The notes under the pieces are model-generated. The model was not told the origin of the DNA. It worked only from the letters and a program-made list of their open reading frames with translations, and ran no database searches. DNA of 64,000 bases. Source: Pararge aegeria. Lineage: Eukaryota > Arthropoda > Insecta > Lepidoptera > Nymphalidae. Position 1 is the stretch's first letter. Every line of letters starts with the position of its first letter. The DNA is taken from contig NC_053184.1 in NCBI RefSeq assembly GCF_905163445.1, positions 1,612,001 through 1,676,000 of the forward strand, given 5' to 3'. The position numbers were made by a program, and so were the translations under genes. Positions 12,043 through 22,534 of this stretch are shown piece after piece.

Positions 12043-12822
12043 TTTTGGAGATTTTTTTCATAATACCAGTATATTATTAATACGCCATAGAAAATATTCA
12101 AAGAGTGTGCCTCCGGGATTTTTTTAAATGCCCAAAATAAACGCTGACTAAACCGTATGAAACTGCTAGTAATTAATAAAGTTACTTTGTAATGAAATAG
12201 CTGTTGCCCGCGGCTTTGTCTTATTTTTATCGCAAGAATATATCTTCACTGGGTCACCGAGTCTCACTGCAGAATATGATGGTATGTTATTCTCAGTTGT
12301 CATCATATTTTGATTGGAAAATTCAAATGCAATGCTGCCTGCGGTGGCATCACTGACGCTACAGTTGCTTTTAAAAGTCCACCTTAAGCAACGCATTACA
12401 AGCTTTTTGGGCCGCAACTACGATAAGAACCAGGGAAGGCAGCGTTATCAGACTGTTATATATGTCGAACATATGTTTGTCTTATCCACGAGTTTTTGTT
12501 ACAACTTCATCGCGTTGTATTTTATCTTCCTTCACATAAAATAGCTTGCTCTGATACACTCATGAATATTTAAATACACAGTGTATCGCCGCGTAATAGG
12601 CTTTATATTGTCAACGTTATAAATTTTCTTCTTTTTTGTTTGAAAGGTCAATACACTTTACTTACTTAGCTAGACGCGTATGAATATGGTTGGCATGACC
12701 TGTTATGGATATAAGGCCTTGGGTAAGATTCTCAGCTTGGCTATAAATGTGGTTTCGCAGTAAAGAGATGTAGTTGGTACGAGCTAGAAGTTAAAAAAAA
12801 ATGGCGTTTAATTATTATTGTC
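12043..12822. other. Mostly unrecognised, one Helitron 3'-end relic
   Basis: At 12195-12225 (minus sense) TAGCTGTTGCCCGCGGCTTT matches the 3' end of the abundant Helitron family H-b, with its CTAG terminus lost. The rest shows no repeat or gene; the overlapping open frames at 12166-12544 lack motifs. Confidence 0.4.
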
Positions 12823-13015
12823 TGGCCAAGTGCAAATAGACTTCACACGTCTTTGAGAACATTATGATGAACTCTCAAGTATACAGATTTACTTTCGACA
12901 GTTTCCGATACCATTAAAGGAAAATTGTTTCTCAAAATGCACATAACCCTCAAAGGTTAGAGGTGCATGCAAAGGATCGAACTCGGTCCCCTCGTCGTTG
13001 ATTAATCACTATCCT
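12823..13015 (-). repeat. SINE-B fragment
   Basis: Reverse-complement SINE-B from the GGCCA (AGCGTGG region) part to the head. Landmarks are AACATTATGATGAACTCTCA, GGTTAGAGGTGCATGC and the B-box complement GGATCGAACTCGG. It lacks the 3' end and tail. Confidence 0.8.
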
Positions 13016-13066
13016 AGATTATATTCCTAGATTATATATCCTAGATTATAGATTATATATAATATG
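13012..13066 (+). repeat. Short tandem repeat (TCCTAGATTATAT)n
   Basis: Three to four imperfect copies of CCTAGATTATAT directly at the head side of the SINE-B fragment. Confidence 0.75.
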
Positions 13067-13186
13067 TATAACTTAACGGGCTCGGCTGGTTGTAGTGTCC
13101 TAGCGTGCAAATCGAAAGGGTAGTCGAAGCCCTAAAGTAAAGCTATCGCTGTCTCTGTTGTACCGTCTATTACTACTATAGCTGTA

Positions 13187-13410
13187 GATGTCCGATTGAC
13201 GCAGTGGGCAGCGACCCTGCTTTCTGAGTCAACGCTGTGGGTTCGATTCCCACAACTGGAAAATGTTTGTGTGATGAACATGAATGTTTTTAAATGTCAG
13301 TTATTCATAAAAACATTCATCAGCTAACTTAGTACCCATAACACAAGCTACGCCTACTTTGGGACAAGATGGCGATGTGTGTATTGTCGTAGTATATTTA
13401 TTTATTATTA
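13187..13410 (+). repeat. SINE-A copy with internal deletion
   Basis: Good head (GACGCAGTGGGCAGCGACCC, GGTTCGATTCCC), but the middle of the body (from GTCTGGGTG to the TATTTATG region) is missing: AAATGTCA joins directly to GTTATTCATAAAAACATTC. The 3' end GATGTGTGTATTGTCGTAG is intact. Confidence 0.85.
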
Positions 13411-13796
13411 CTGTATACTAATATAACGTAGTATCGACGGTTGCTCTTCGCAATTTCACTTAAACTGACGTCCTTATAACGGTCGTCATAAATAAACCAG
13501 TGATTGAAAGCGTTCGATTTGCGAAACACATTTCGCGAAATCCACAACCAGAAATAAACTCCCCGTTTCGCATTATTCAAATGGTATTTGCTTAGACAAC
13601 GAACCATCCATAAGCGGGCTTTTCGAATATTTTTTCTTGTCTTTGTAGATTTGCTAATATGAAAATCTTTGAGTTTTCTGTCACGAGGTAAAATTCGGCA
13701 GTTTTTAGTCGTACGTTGTGACATCCGGTTTTTGATACTTTGAAGGTTGCAATGGATAATTTTGCAGTACAGAATATTAGTACAGAGTGTCACCAA
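13398..13796 (-). CDS. Unrecognised 132-codon open frame
   Basis: The longest open frame in the window outside the LINE. The protein is basic, rich in Lys, Arg and Asn (for example TKNCRILPRDRKLKDF, NIRKARLWMVRCLSKY), and has no signal peptide, membrane segment or family motif that I recognise. Its 3' end overlaps the tail of the SINE-A at 13187-13410, which argues against a functional host gene. It may be chance, a decayed transposon frame or a viral relic. Confidence 0.15.
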   Translation of the reverse strand: MVTLCTNILYCKIIHCNLQSIKNRMSQRTTKNCRILPRDRKLKDFHISKSTKTRKNIRKARLWMVRCLSKYHLNNAKRGVYFWLWISRNVFRKSNAFNHWFIYDDRYKDVSLSEIAKSNRRYYVILVYSNNK

Positions 13797-14273
13797 TCAT
13801 ACTAAAAATGTTATTTACCATATTGATAGTATTTAACAGCGTTATAACTGACTAAACAAAATGCATTTTGCACTATAGAATATTAGTACAGAGTGGGATA
13901 CCAATCCTACTATAAAGGTTACTTCCTTTCTATATATTTTCTAGTTCTGGTTTTATAGACCTTTACTACAGAAAAGTCTTCAGCAACAAGGCATTTAAAA
14001 CTGTTTTGTTTAGATTACGAGAAAACTCACGAGAGTTTTTCGAATGTGACAGAAAATATTAAACCGTGTATGTATTTTTTACGATGACAAGTTATTTGTC
14101 TTCATCTCAGATTAACGTCGTATTACGAGTATATTCAAATCTGCTTTCTTCTAAAGTTAACATGGAATAAATTGCTTTTCTTACATCCTGATTTAAAAAA
14201 AGAATTTGTCACACGCCTTCCAATTTCTGTAAACTTTTTTACTTGACACTTATTTAGTTACTAGTACTGATAA
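13411..14273. other. Unrecognised DNA with a partial direct repeat
   Basis: GAATATTAGTACAGAGTG occurs at about 13771 and again at about 13878 with similar flanks (ACCAATCATACTAAAAATG against ACCAATCCTACTATAAAGG), an old duplication with a period near 105 bases. Nothing else recognised apart from the open frame listed separately. Confidence 0.5.
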
Positions 14274-14550
14274 GCTCTGATAGCCTGGTGGCTTCGGCTT
14301 TACGTGGAGACCGAGTTCGAGCCTCGGCACGCACCACTGACTATTCGGAGTTATGTGCATTTTTAGTTGGAGCTATTTTAATATCACTTGCTTTAAACGG
14401 TGAAGGAAAACATCGTAAGGAAACCTGCATGCCTGAGAGTTCTCCATAATTTTCTCAACGGCGTGTGCAGTCTACCAAACCCTCTCACTCTCCTCTCAGA
14501 GGAGACCCGTGCCCTGTAGTGGGCCGGTAATGGGTTGATGATGATGACTA
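14274..14550 (+). repeat. SINE-B copy, diverged head
   Basis: Head TCTGATAGCCTGGTGGC, B-box GAGTTCGAGCCTC, body GTGAAGGAAAACATCGTAAG and GTAGTGGGCCGGTAATGGG, tail ATGATGATGA. The CCGCACTGGGCCAGCGTGG section is missing. A Helitron starts 26 bases downstream. Confidence 0.88.
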
Positions 14551-14575
14551 TAATTTATAATTATACTAGCTATTG

Positions 14576-15450
14576 CCCGCAACTTCGTCTGCGTTTGATT
14601 TTGTTTTTTGATGTGGCATTCAATTTAGTTGTAGTTCTTAAGATAAATAATAAATAATATGCTCAAATGAGGGGTTTGCTGCTGTCCGCTGAGGAGATCT
14701 GTCCACTATGTCCAACCACATTCATCAGATCTACACAAAGTTTGGGCAAAATTAAACACAAATTATAACCTCTATAGTACAAAAATAATTATTGAAATCG
14801 GTTATAATTTGTCGGAGTTATGGTGTAAAATCGTCAAACACTTTCATCTCCTCTGCCAAAGAAACCGAGCTTAATGTCGGGATAAAAAGTATCCTGTATT
14901 ACTTCTAACACTTCCAAGAATATGTGTACAAAGTTTAATGCGGATCGGTTAAGTAGTTTTTGCGTGAAAGCGTAACAAACAAACTTAGATTCACATTTAT
15001 AATTATAATATTAGTAGGGATATGGATAAAAAGTATCCTGTATTACGTCTAACACTTCCAAGAATATGTTTACAAAGTTTAATGCGGATCGGTTAAGTGG
15101 CTTTTGCGTAAAATCGTAACAAACAAACTTACATTCACATTTATAATTATAATATTAGTAGGGATAGGGATAAAAAGTGTTTTGTATTACTTCTAACATT
15201 TCCAAGAATATGTTTACAAAGTTTAATGCGGACCGGTTAAGTAGCTTTTGCGTGAAAGCGTAACAAAAAAACTTACATTCACATTTATAATTATAATATT
15301 AGTAGGGATATGGATAAAAAGTATCCTGTATTACGTCTAACACTTCCAAGAATATGTTTACAAAGTTTAATGCGGACCGGTTAAGTAGCTTTTGCGTGAA
15401 AGCGTAACAAACAAACTTACATTCACATTTATAATATAAGTAGGGATGGG
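14576..15450 (-). mobile_element. Helitron (family H-b) with amplified 5' end
   Basis: On the minus strand the element ends 3' in GCGGGCAATAGCTAG (CTAG at 14576-14579, followed by T), and its 5' end is the TCCCTACTAATATTATAA type. The interior matches copies at 31249-31637 and 43467-46154. The 5' terminal section is repeated four times in tandem (see 14880-15450). No Rep/helicase frame is present, so it is non-autonomous. Confidence 0.8.
14880..15450 (-). repeat. Four tandem 144-bp copies of a Helitron 5' end
   Basis: Units begin (plus strand) with GGATAAAAAGT at 14880, 15024, 15168 and 15312, spacing exactly 144 each time. Each contains ACTTCCAAGAATATGT, TGCGGA(T/C)CGGTTAAGT and TTATAATATTAGTAGGGAT. 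The units differ by a few substitutions; the last is slightly shortened and followed by a degenerate GGGATAGGGATATGGAT stretch. Confidence 0.92.
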
Positions 15451-15615
15451 GATTGGGATAGGGATATGGATAGTCTCGGAAATAGTATAATTAATGCTAA
15501 ATTGATTTATTAACGCCCATGGATGATAATTATTTGATTGGATGCAGATGCGTCCACTTATCTTAATAACAACCTAAATACCATGTGTTTAATTGTTGTT
15601 TCGAGTGTTTAAGTT

Positions 15616-15765
15616 TGGTGGGAGACTTCGGCCGTGGCTAGTTACCACCCTACCGACAAAGACGTACCGCTAATCGATTAAGCGTTCCGGTAAGATAAGG
15701 GTTATAGGTTTAATATAACTCCCATCCTCCCTGAACAAGTTAGAAAGGCGAGAATGAAGGCTATC
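15616..15765 (+). repeat. SINE-E fragment
   Basis: Dispersed repeat with GGTGGGAGACTTCGG, TACCACCCTACCGACAAAGA and CGATTAAGCGTTCCGG. It matches better preserved copies at 25205, 30975, 35181 and 59945. Both ends are missing. Confidence 0.75.
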
Positions 15766-15885
15766 TTGTAATTAAAAAAATGGGTCTCTTTTAAGAAAAG
15801 GCTGAGTTATGTACCGCAATGGTGGATAAACAAAATCTCTATTTTAAAAAGCAGCGTCTACTCTACATACAATAATATATATTCA

Positions 15886-16276
15886 AGATTCAAAATTCAT
15901 CAATTTCAAGTAGGCCTAATATAAGCACTTTTAAAACGTCAAGTCTGTCTGTTTGTAGTGACTCTACCACCATTTCGGAGAAGAAGCCGGTAAGAAACTC
16001 AGCAGTTGCTCTTTTCCAACGTCAATAATTTACATTTCACATTTTAACATTCATTTTTCAATCTTGTGAGAGATGAAAGCGGAGCCGGATGCTTCCAAGC
16101 AAACTTGTCACTATGAAATTCATCAATTGTTTAGTAACCTCGCTGTAATACATGTGTTTTAACATATTCTTTAAACTTGCATTGGTAGATCCGAAATTAC
16201 CTTAGGAATCATATTATAAAAGCGCATACTCAAACCCACAAATGACTTCTGTACCTTTCGCACTTGTGTATTACAA
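15886..16276 (-). mobile_element. 3' end of a jockey-like LINE (same family as 44501-45836)
   Basis: The minus strand encodes, with frameshifts, VKTHVLQRGY and TIDEFHSDKFAWKHPAPLSS, close to VKTHLVQRGYYTFDEFLNDK and VEWKQPASLSS of the intact copy. The 3' UTR has the same GAGCAACTGCTGAGTTTCTT and TAGGCCTACTTGAAAT words and an ATTTTGAATCTTGAAT-type tail. Frame breaks show it is an older insertion. Confidence 0.85.
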
Positions 16277-18210
16277 TAGTAAGTAGGTACTTGTATATTA
16301 AATAACTTTACCTAATACCTTAACGCTCTATTATATTTGTATTTAGTGAATTTTCTGTGTGTGGTGTACAATAAAAGTGTAGTCATTCGTTCATTCAATC
16401 ATTCATTCATACTCTGAATGTCTCAGTACTAAAGTTTGAATGAGCTTAAAAGCAAATACTTAGTTAAAATAAAATAAACAACAGAAATCAAACTCAACAA
16501 ATACAGTTGTAACCGCACAAGATGTTTTATTTAAACAGTGCACCGCTTTCTGATAAATGAACGTACTTTTGCGGTCAGCGAGTCGAGAATTGATATTTCA
16601 CTCGGACCCCAAGACTGCGGGAGAATGATCATCGTCCGAAGTGCCCGTGGGAGTTTTGTGTTAAATTGAATTGGGTAAAATTGTTAAAATTAATATTTAA
16701 CATGTCTGATTTGTTTCTGACAGACCTGCTTCCACCCAATCCAAACCAATTAATTAATTTCCGGTATCTCTTTATATCGGCAACTAGGCTTTATAGAAAA
16801 CTCAGAGTCACTTTCACGGACGATGGAGAGAGCTTTTTCCGTGATCCACGATAAGAATAGTTTTGGTAATACGTGATGAACCAGAATAATTACCAAAACT
16901 CAGTGATTTATAGCTAATAATATTTAAAATAATAATCATCATTTATTTCAGGTATTACCCATAAACATTAAACATTGAACATGAGAAACATGGCAGTGGG
17001 CCTTGGGTCACTTCCCACTGTCGGCCGTCGAAATGAAATTGAAATGAAATTAAAATAAATTTATTAATTTAGAAAGATATAGCTCCAAATTAAATCAAAT
17101 TAACTGAATCAAAACTAAAAATTCAAATTATTAAAGCCAATTATATAGGTAACCATTGCTTAGTCACTAGACACTGAAATTCCCAACGCATATATGTGTG
17201 AGTAGACGATCATGTTATTAAATCGAATACTATAAAAAAAACGTGTGAGCCGTCACGGGACGCCTGGCAGATGTGAAACATCGAAATTTTTTTCTGTAAG
17301 TTATAGCAGATATTGCATAATGATAAGATAAAGCATTACAAATTTATAACCACTCCTTCTTGTAAGTCGGTTAATAATGACTGTTTTATGACAAAATTAA
17401 TATTCATTTTTATTGTTACAGTACAAATATTCAATCATATAGCGTGGCGATGCGTCGTCACGGCCTGTGTCGCTACGCCAAAAATCAGGTTTACCCTCCG
17501 CCTATAGATGTTTCACATCAATAATCATCCAAATCTTAAGGTACAATTTCCTCAGCGATCATTATTTAGAAGAAACCTACAAAGAATTTTCCTCATGTAT
17601 TTTCGTAGTGTAAACAGTACGTTAACATAAAAACAGAGTAACTAAAAGACATAGATTAAACAGAACCACACTATCTACTCTTAGTAAGTAAGAAAGCATT
17701 CGCTAAAATAACTGTAGGGCGAGACGCCCCGCTAATTTCCACTAAAAGGAAGCCAAAGGAAGGAACCGGGGGCACAATAACAAATAGTTTTTGCTCAAGA
17801 AGAAAGCACTAATAGATAAAGACTCTACGCCAGTGCGATATAAATCGCGAACTGTCTTCCTACGAGCCAGAGCCAATACGTACAGAGGAACAGGAAAATA
17901 CAAAAACTTTAAACATTTTACGATTTATCTTTAGTTAGTTAAATTTAAACGTAAGGGTAACATAAGCATAAGTAATTTAATAAGCTGATTCTAAGCTAAG
18001 CTAAGGATATTTTAACAGTGTTCTGGACTACCCATTTAAAATGACAGCAAGAAAAAAGAGCAATTGGTTGGGATTGGTATCGAGAAGAGACAATAATAAT
18101 TAATTTCTCGATGACTAGCTACTGCTGTATGAAGCAGTAAAACTGTATGGAGTAATTTTCTCTTAAAATAAGGATTAAAAAGAAGATAAAAGAATAAAAT
18201 TATTGAAACG
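16277..18210. other. No gene recognised; short inverted repeats
   Basis: Small hairpin at 16859-16900 (AGTTTTGGTAAT and its complement, 18-base spacer). GATGTGAAACATC (17270-17282) and its inverted copy (17507-17519) bracket a 250-base block with a CpG-rich right half. No coding sequence recognised. Confidence 0.4.
17245..17520. repeat. Possible MITE or LINE-end fragment bounded by inverted motifs
   Basis: The pair GATGTGAAACATC / GATGTTTCACATC is inverted at the two sides. The right half (GCGTGGCGATGCGTCGTCAC, GTGTCGCTACGCCAAAAATC) looks like a dispersed lepidopteran repeat to me, from memory only. No target duplication was identified. Confidence 0.35.
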
Positions 18211-18465
18211 CAAATAAATAAATATACTAATACAATACACACACCGCCATCTAGCCCCAAAGTAAGCGTAGCTTGTGTTATGGATACTAAGATGACTGAT
18301 AATATTTATATGAATAATATACATAAATATTTAGAATATACATATAAACACACAGACACTGAAAAACTTTAATGTTCATCACACAAACATTTTTCAGTTA
18401 TAGGAATCGAACCCACGGCCTTGGAATCAGAAAGCAGGGTCGCTGTTAACTGCGTTGCTATTAGT
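18211..18465 (-). repeat. SINE-A copy
   Basis: Reverse complement of the family: CGCCATCTAGCCCCAAAGTA end, body, B-box complement GGAATCGAACCCACGGCC and a degraded head (AACTGCGTTGCTATT). Confidence 0.88.
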
Positions 18466-19078
18466 TGTGCGATAGTAGGCTAACAATGAGGTACAGACAT
18501 AATTTTATTTAAATCTAAAACAAGAATTAATAATTGAAAATGAGAAAACACACTTTTCCAGGCATGGTTTTATTACGTCAGTCAATGGATTTTTTTAAGT
18601 AGTTTTTTTAACAATTAAAACTTACGTGAACTTTAAGCAAAAACTTGCCTAAGAGGTACCGCCAAAAGTTGTATTAAGGTGGTACTTAGGAGCTTGTGCG
18701 AGTTTGGCTTAATAATTTTAGCTTAAAAGCTCGTTCCACTATCGTTTTCGCGCGGGAGGCTTAGCGAGTTCGCTCACGAGCATTTTAAGCTAATTTTTGG
18801 CAACAGCTCGGATTTAAGGCGAAGTTTAAATTCAATTATGGATTGCTGGTACTATCAACGCTTGATATTTAACATTTATCTAATTTAGATTCAACTTTAT
18901 GCGCTCTTAAAAAGAACATATTTATTTCTTCATACTTTAAAATGGAACTGGTTTCCTAAAAATATCTTCTAGGTGTGGTTTTAGGTTATAGTAACAACTG
19001 AAAAAATTTGATTTAATAGTAAAAATATTGTCAAAAGATATTAGAAAAGAGCAACTCCTGAAACTAGTGCCACAGTTC
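18466..19078. other. Unrecognised; one imperfect hairpin
   Basis: TAGCTTAAAAGCTCGT (18720-18735) and ACGAGCATTTTAAGCTA (18776-18792) form an inverted repeat with one extra base. The loop is CpG-rich. No gene or known repeat seen. Confidence 0.4.
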
Positions 19079-19209
19079 TACATAATGTTCTCAAAGGTGT
19101 GTGGAGTCTACCAATCCGCACTGAGCCAGCGTGGTGGACTACGGCCTTAACGCTTTCTCATTGTGGGAGGAAACCCGTGCGCTGTAGTGGGCCGGTAATG
19201 GGTGGATGA
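19079..19209 (+). repeat. SINE-B 3' half
   Basis: 5'-truncated copy starting in ATAATGTTCTCAAAGGTGTG and running through CAGCGTGGTGGACTACGGCC to GTAGTGGGCCGGTAATGGG. The GAT tail is almost absent. Confidence 0.88.
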
Positions 19210-19832
19210 CAGCAGTTATTTTAGAACTACCATATCAAAATAAAAGCAATGAAACATACTATATTTTCTGAAAAGAACCAATCTGTTTAATATCTGATTA
19301 CTCATCAAGACCGCATTTAGAGGGGCAAATTGCTACTTCCTATACACCGTTGTATTTTTCCCGGTTTCATGAAATACAAAAGATCCCCGCATTTAATAGC
19401 CAATGCCGCCCATTGAAAAAGACTTCTGGGGGTCAGCACCAAAGAAGTGATGCAGTAAAAATGGTTAATGACTGGGGTGAAGCAGAAAGAAATCGGAAAT
19501 GTATTGCAAAGCCAGCATTAGGGGTAGTATGTGATAGTTGAATGGGCGTAGCAGAAATATTATCGTTAGAAATGTACCTATTATATATTAGCTGATGAGT
19601 TCGTTTCAGTAAAAGTAAAATGTAAGAAAAAATAGAGATGTTTTCAATCGCATGGGCGGTATCAGAATCAATCTCAACGTTAATCTCAGATATAGGAATC
19701 CATTAGTGAATTAAAAGACAACAAAGAGAATTTCTACTAAAGAATCGAGTCCTCGCGGTATTAATTCTACACAATCTTTTTTATTCGTTACTCGGATATG
19801 AATATAATCGAAGTGTTTAACTATGAGTTGCG
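19210..19832. other. No recognised feature
   Basis: No repeat or gene identified. The open frame at 19350-19541 (plus, 63 codons) has no motif I recognise. Confidence 0.4.
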
Positions 19833-20168
19833 CCTAACCTGCCTTCTTGTGAACTCCCGACGCAAAATCGACGGGGTTTTATAAGTTAACTTGTCTGTCT
19901 GTAAGTGTGTGTGTCTGTCTGTTGAATCGTAGTTCCCGAACGATTTTGCTTTTGTTTGTTTTGAAAGGTGATTTAGTCGGGAGTTTACTCGGGACTAATT
20001 TTCATAAAATATATTTTATGAAAATTGGTCTTCGACACAAAATGATAGATTACATATTTTTCAAAATTCTCACATTATGGGTATCAAATAAATGTTTGAC
20101 AGTAGAATACTGTAATACCCTATGAACAATTACAAATGATCAAGATGGCCGCCACCACAAAATGAATT
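19833..20168 (+). repeat. Dispersed repeat F
   Basis: Begins around CCTAACCTGCCTTCTTGTG and CTCCCGACGCAAAATCGACG, passes a CTGTCTGT/GTGT microsatellite-like stretch and ends near ATGGCCGCCACCACAAAATG. Minus-strand relatives are at 24955 and 34142. I remember this type as widespread in Lepidoptera, but the class is not established here. Confidence 0.55.
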
Positions 20169-20169
20169 A

Positions 20170-20305
20170 ATCTTTTTCTCACAACTTCCTCCGAGTCACG
20201 GGAGTTGACACCGCAAATTTTTGGCCTGACCCGGTTACGAGGACCTAGGACATCGTGATCCGTTGCTAAACATGCTAGCAACTAGACTATCGAGGCAGTA
20301 TAATA
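20170..20305 (-). repeat. tRNA-derived SINE-C fragment
   Basis: The minus strand reads CTGCCTCGATAGTCTAGTTG (A-box-like TAGTCTAGTTGC), ATCACGATGTCCTAGGTCCT and AACCGGGTCAGGCC: a tRNA-like head of a lepidopteran SINE. A related plus-strand copy is at 50524. Confidence 0.65.
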
Positions 20306-20317
20306 TTTATTTCTAAT

Positions 20318-20690
20318 TTTATTTACATGCCCCTCAAAATTCATTTATTTCAAGTACTCTTAAATTATAAATTCAAATTTAAATTCAAAATTCATTTATT
20401 TTAAGTAGGCCTAATTAATAAGCAGTTTTGACCACCGGTTCAGAAGGCAGATTCCATTGAGAAGAGCCGGCTGAAAAAAGCGGTATAAGCACTTTTGAAC
20501 CCCGAGGTATGTCTGTTTGTAGTGACTGTACTACCGGTTCGGAAAGCAGATTCTATCGAGAAAAAGTCGGTTGAAATACAGCAGTTGCTCTTTTCCAACA
20601 TCAACAATTTACATTATATATTTTAACATTAATTTTTCTGCCTTATGAGAAACGAAAGTAGAACTGGAACCCTGTTTTTATCGTAGGTAC
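20318..20690 (-). mobile_element. 3' end of a jockey-like LINE with internal 3' UTR duplication
   Basis: 3' UTR of the family at 44501-45836 (TAGGCCTACTT, GTCACTACAAACAGACATAC, GAGCAACTGCTG complements), with AT-rich ATTTGAAT repeats at the 3' side (20365-20400). The segment with ACCGGTTC(A/G)GAA(G/A)GCAGATT occurs twice, about 102 bases apart, a feature missing from the other copies. Confidence 0.8.
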
Positions 20691-21488
20691 ATCGTGGTGG
20701 AATCTGTCTTGCACCACGGTACACTATACGATGAGGGTTAGGAAGAAGATTCAAGAATAATACCACTTACAAAAATTTCCAAACATTTTACGTTCAATTG
20801 AAGGTAATTGAATACCACGCATACGAATAAATAGGTCATAAATCGGTCGATCTGCCACCGAAAATGTTCACCAACGTCGCATCTCCATAAACATGTAAAC
20901 GAAAGCGGATATAAGGCATAAGTGTCGCTAGCCCGCGCCGGAACACCGCGTACTAAATCACAGGTCGCCTCGGCCATGTTTAATTCAGGAGGTTGAAAGT
21001 GTACCCAGCATACAAACATAATTCGGCCAAACACCAAAGAAGATACCGTATAACCTCCGCTGGACGGCCCAACCAATTTTACGGTCTACTGGCGTCGGGC
21101 GGCCGATTCAATTTTGGTAAAATTTTATTCGCCCGTATTCGACCGTGCAAGTGGAATTCTATCGATGGTCGAATACACTATTCCCTGGCGGCTTCTAGTG
21201 AATTTTGCTTATGTTCGGCTAAGAATATAACGTATTGGTGCTTTTGCTGAGGTGTTAAGTCACAAAGACTTCGTACAACTTTATACGCTTGCAATGGAAA
21301 CACTGCGACACCTGAATAAAATAAATCTTATCTATCTACTTTTAAAGATCAAATTCTGTCTTCTCTTTTACAGGAAGCTTGTTGGAACCTTTTTAAAATA
21401 AATATCAGTGTCACAAAACTTGCGACTGTACTACCTGATTTAGGCAATGCCTATAGAAAAACAACTTCTCACCAACTCTTAGGTGATA
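20691..21488. other. Unrecognised, with a CpG-rich block
   Basis: 20930-21210 is CpG-rich compared with its flanks (GGACGGCCCAACCAATTTTA, GGCGTCGGGCGGCCGATTC). Overlapping open frames on both strands (20738-21076 minus, 20993-21250 plus) have no motif, so coding is not supported. Confidence 0.35.
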
Positions 21489-21606
21489 ACTAAATATCAG
21501 TTGCTTTAACGCTGAAGGGAATATTGTGAGGAAATCTGCATGCCTGTAGGTTCTCAACAATATTCAAAAAAGCATGTGAAGTTAACCAATCCACAATCGG
21601 TCATCG
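21489..21606 (+). repeat. SINE-B central fragment
   Basis: AACGCTGAAGGGAATATTGTGAGG, CATGCCTGTAGGTTCTCAAC-type body and AACCAATCCACAATCGGTCA, heavily mutated; both ends missing. Confidence 0.7.
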
Positions 21607-22438
21607 TGAATTAAAACACAACAGCGAATGAAAATGACAATGACTGTTGAGATAAAGTTACCTACGGAATTGTAATTCAATATTTGTTAGATATTTGTGA
21701 TTTTTTCCCCCTCAAATCGACGTAATCAATTTATCATTTAGATGTCTCATTCAAAAGTAATGTGACACTCACCCAGGCAAATCATCAATTTTCATAAAAC
21801 CCCCACACAATTGTTCTTTCGTCAACGTCATCTATAAATCATGCTCTCAAAATCATCAACATCAATAACTTCACTCATTTGATTGAGCTGACAACAAAGG
21901 AGTCTTTGCCCGAGGGAATTTTTAATGAGACGCTCTTTGATGATTGATCAAATCAAATCAGATGTAGGTACGTAATGCTAGGTCAATACGTGCGTGCAAC
22001 TTGACGTTTGAAGTTAATTTGAACATCATAAACACATTACCATTATAGCTATTGTCGACATTTACTCTGAGCCTTTGCACAAGTTTAGAGACGTTAGTTT
22101 TATTTTGGAAATCTTGAGCCTTACTTGCTGTTTTTTTTGGTAAAGTAGATGAAGATGATTTAGATACTAAAAACGTCAAGGTCAAAGTAAAAAATGTCTT
22201 TATTTGTACAGGCATATAGATGGCACTTTTGATGCGTTTATTACATACACAATGTGTATATAATAGTGATAGCGGTAAATAAAACTTAAAACTAAAGCTA
22301 CTGTGTTAGACACACCACATAAAAAGTATTTCTGGTCCTTCGAGCCGGATGAATTGCCTTTGTGGTGAAGCAAACGAAATAGCGACATAAACTTTAATCA
22401 GCCGTAACTTTAACCACGTTCCTTTATATCGGCGGCTA
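21607..22438. other. Unique-looking block, possible regulatory DNA
   Basis: 21700-21960 has low repeat character and clustered homeodomain/TALE-like words (TAATCAATTTAT, ATCATCAATTTTC, TGATTGATCAAAT, CATTTGATTGAGC). No coding frame is supported. Regulatory function is a guess from composition and motifs. Confidence 0.3.
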
Positions 22439-22534
22439 TGTTCATCACACAAACATTTTCCGGGTGTGGGAATCGAACCCACGGCCTTGGACTCAGAAAA
22501 TAGGGTCGCTCCCCATTGCGCCACTCGGCTGTCA
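22439..22534 (-). repeat. SINE-A head fragment
   Basis: Head and B-box only (GGGAATCGAACCCACGGCCT, ATTGCGCCACTCGGC), truncated at its 3' side after ATGTTTGTGTGATGAACA. Confidence 0.88.

Noticed and set aside
14880..15450. CRISPR-like array (regular direct repeats)
   Set aside because: Units are contiguous 144-base repeats of a Helitron end without unique spacers, in a eukaryotic genome.
16940..16960. CATTTATTTCAG followed by GTATTA as another ratchet point
   Set aside because: The acceptor is fair but GTATTA is a poor donor.
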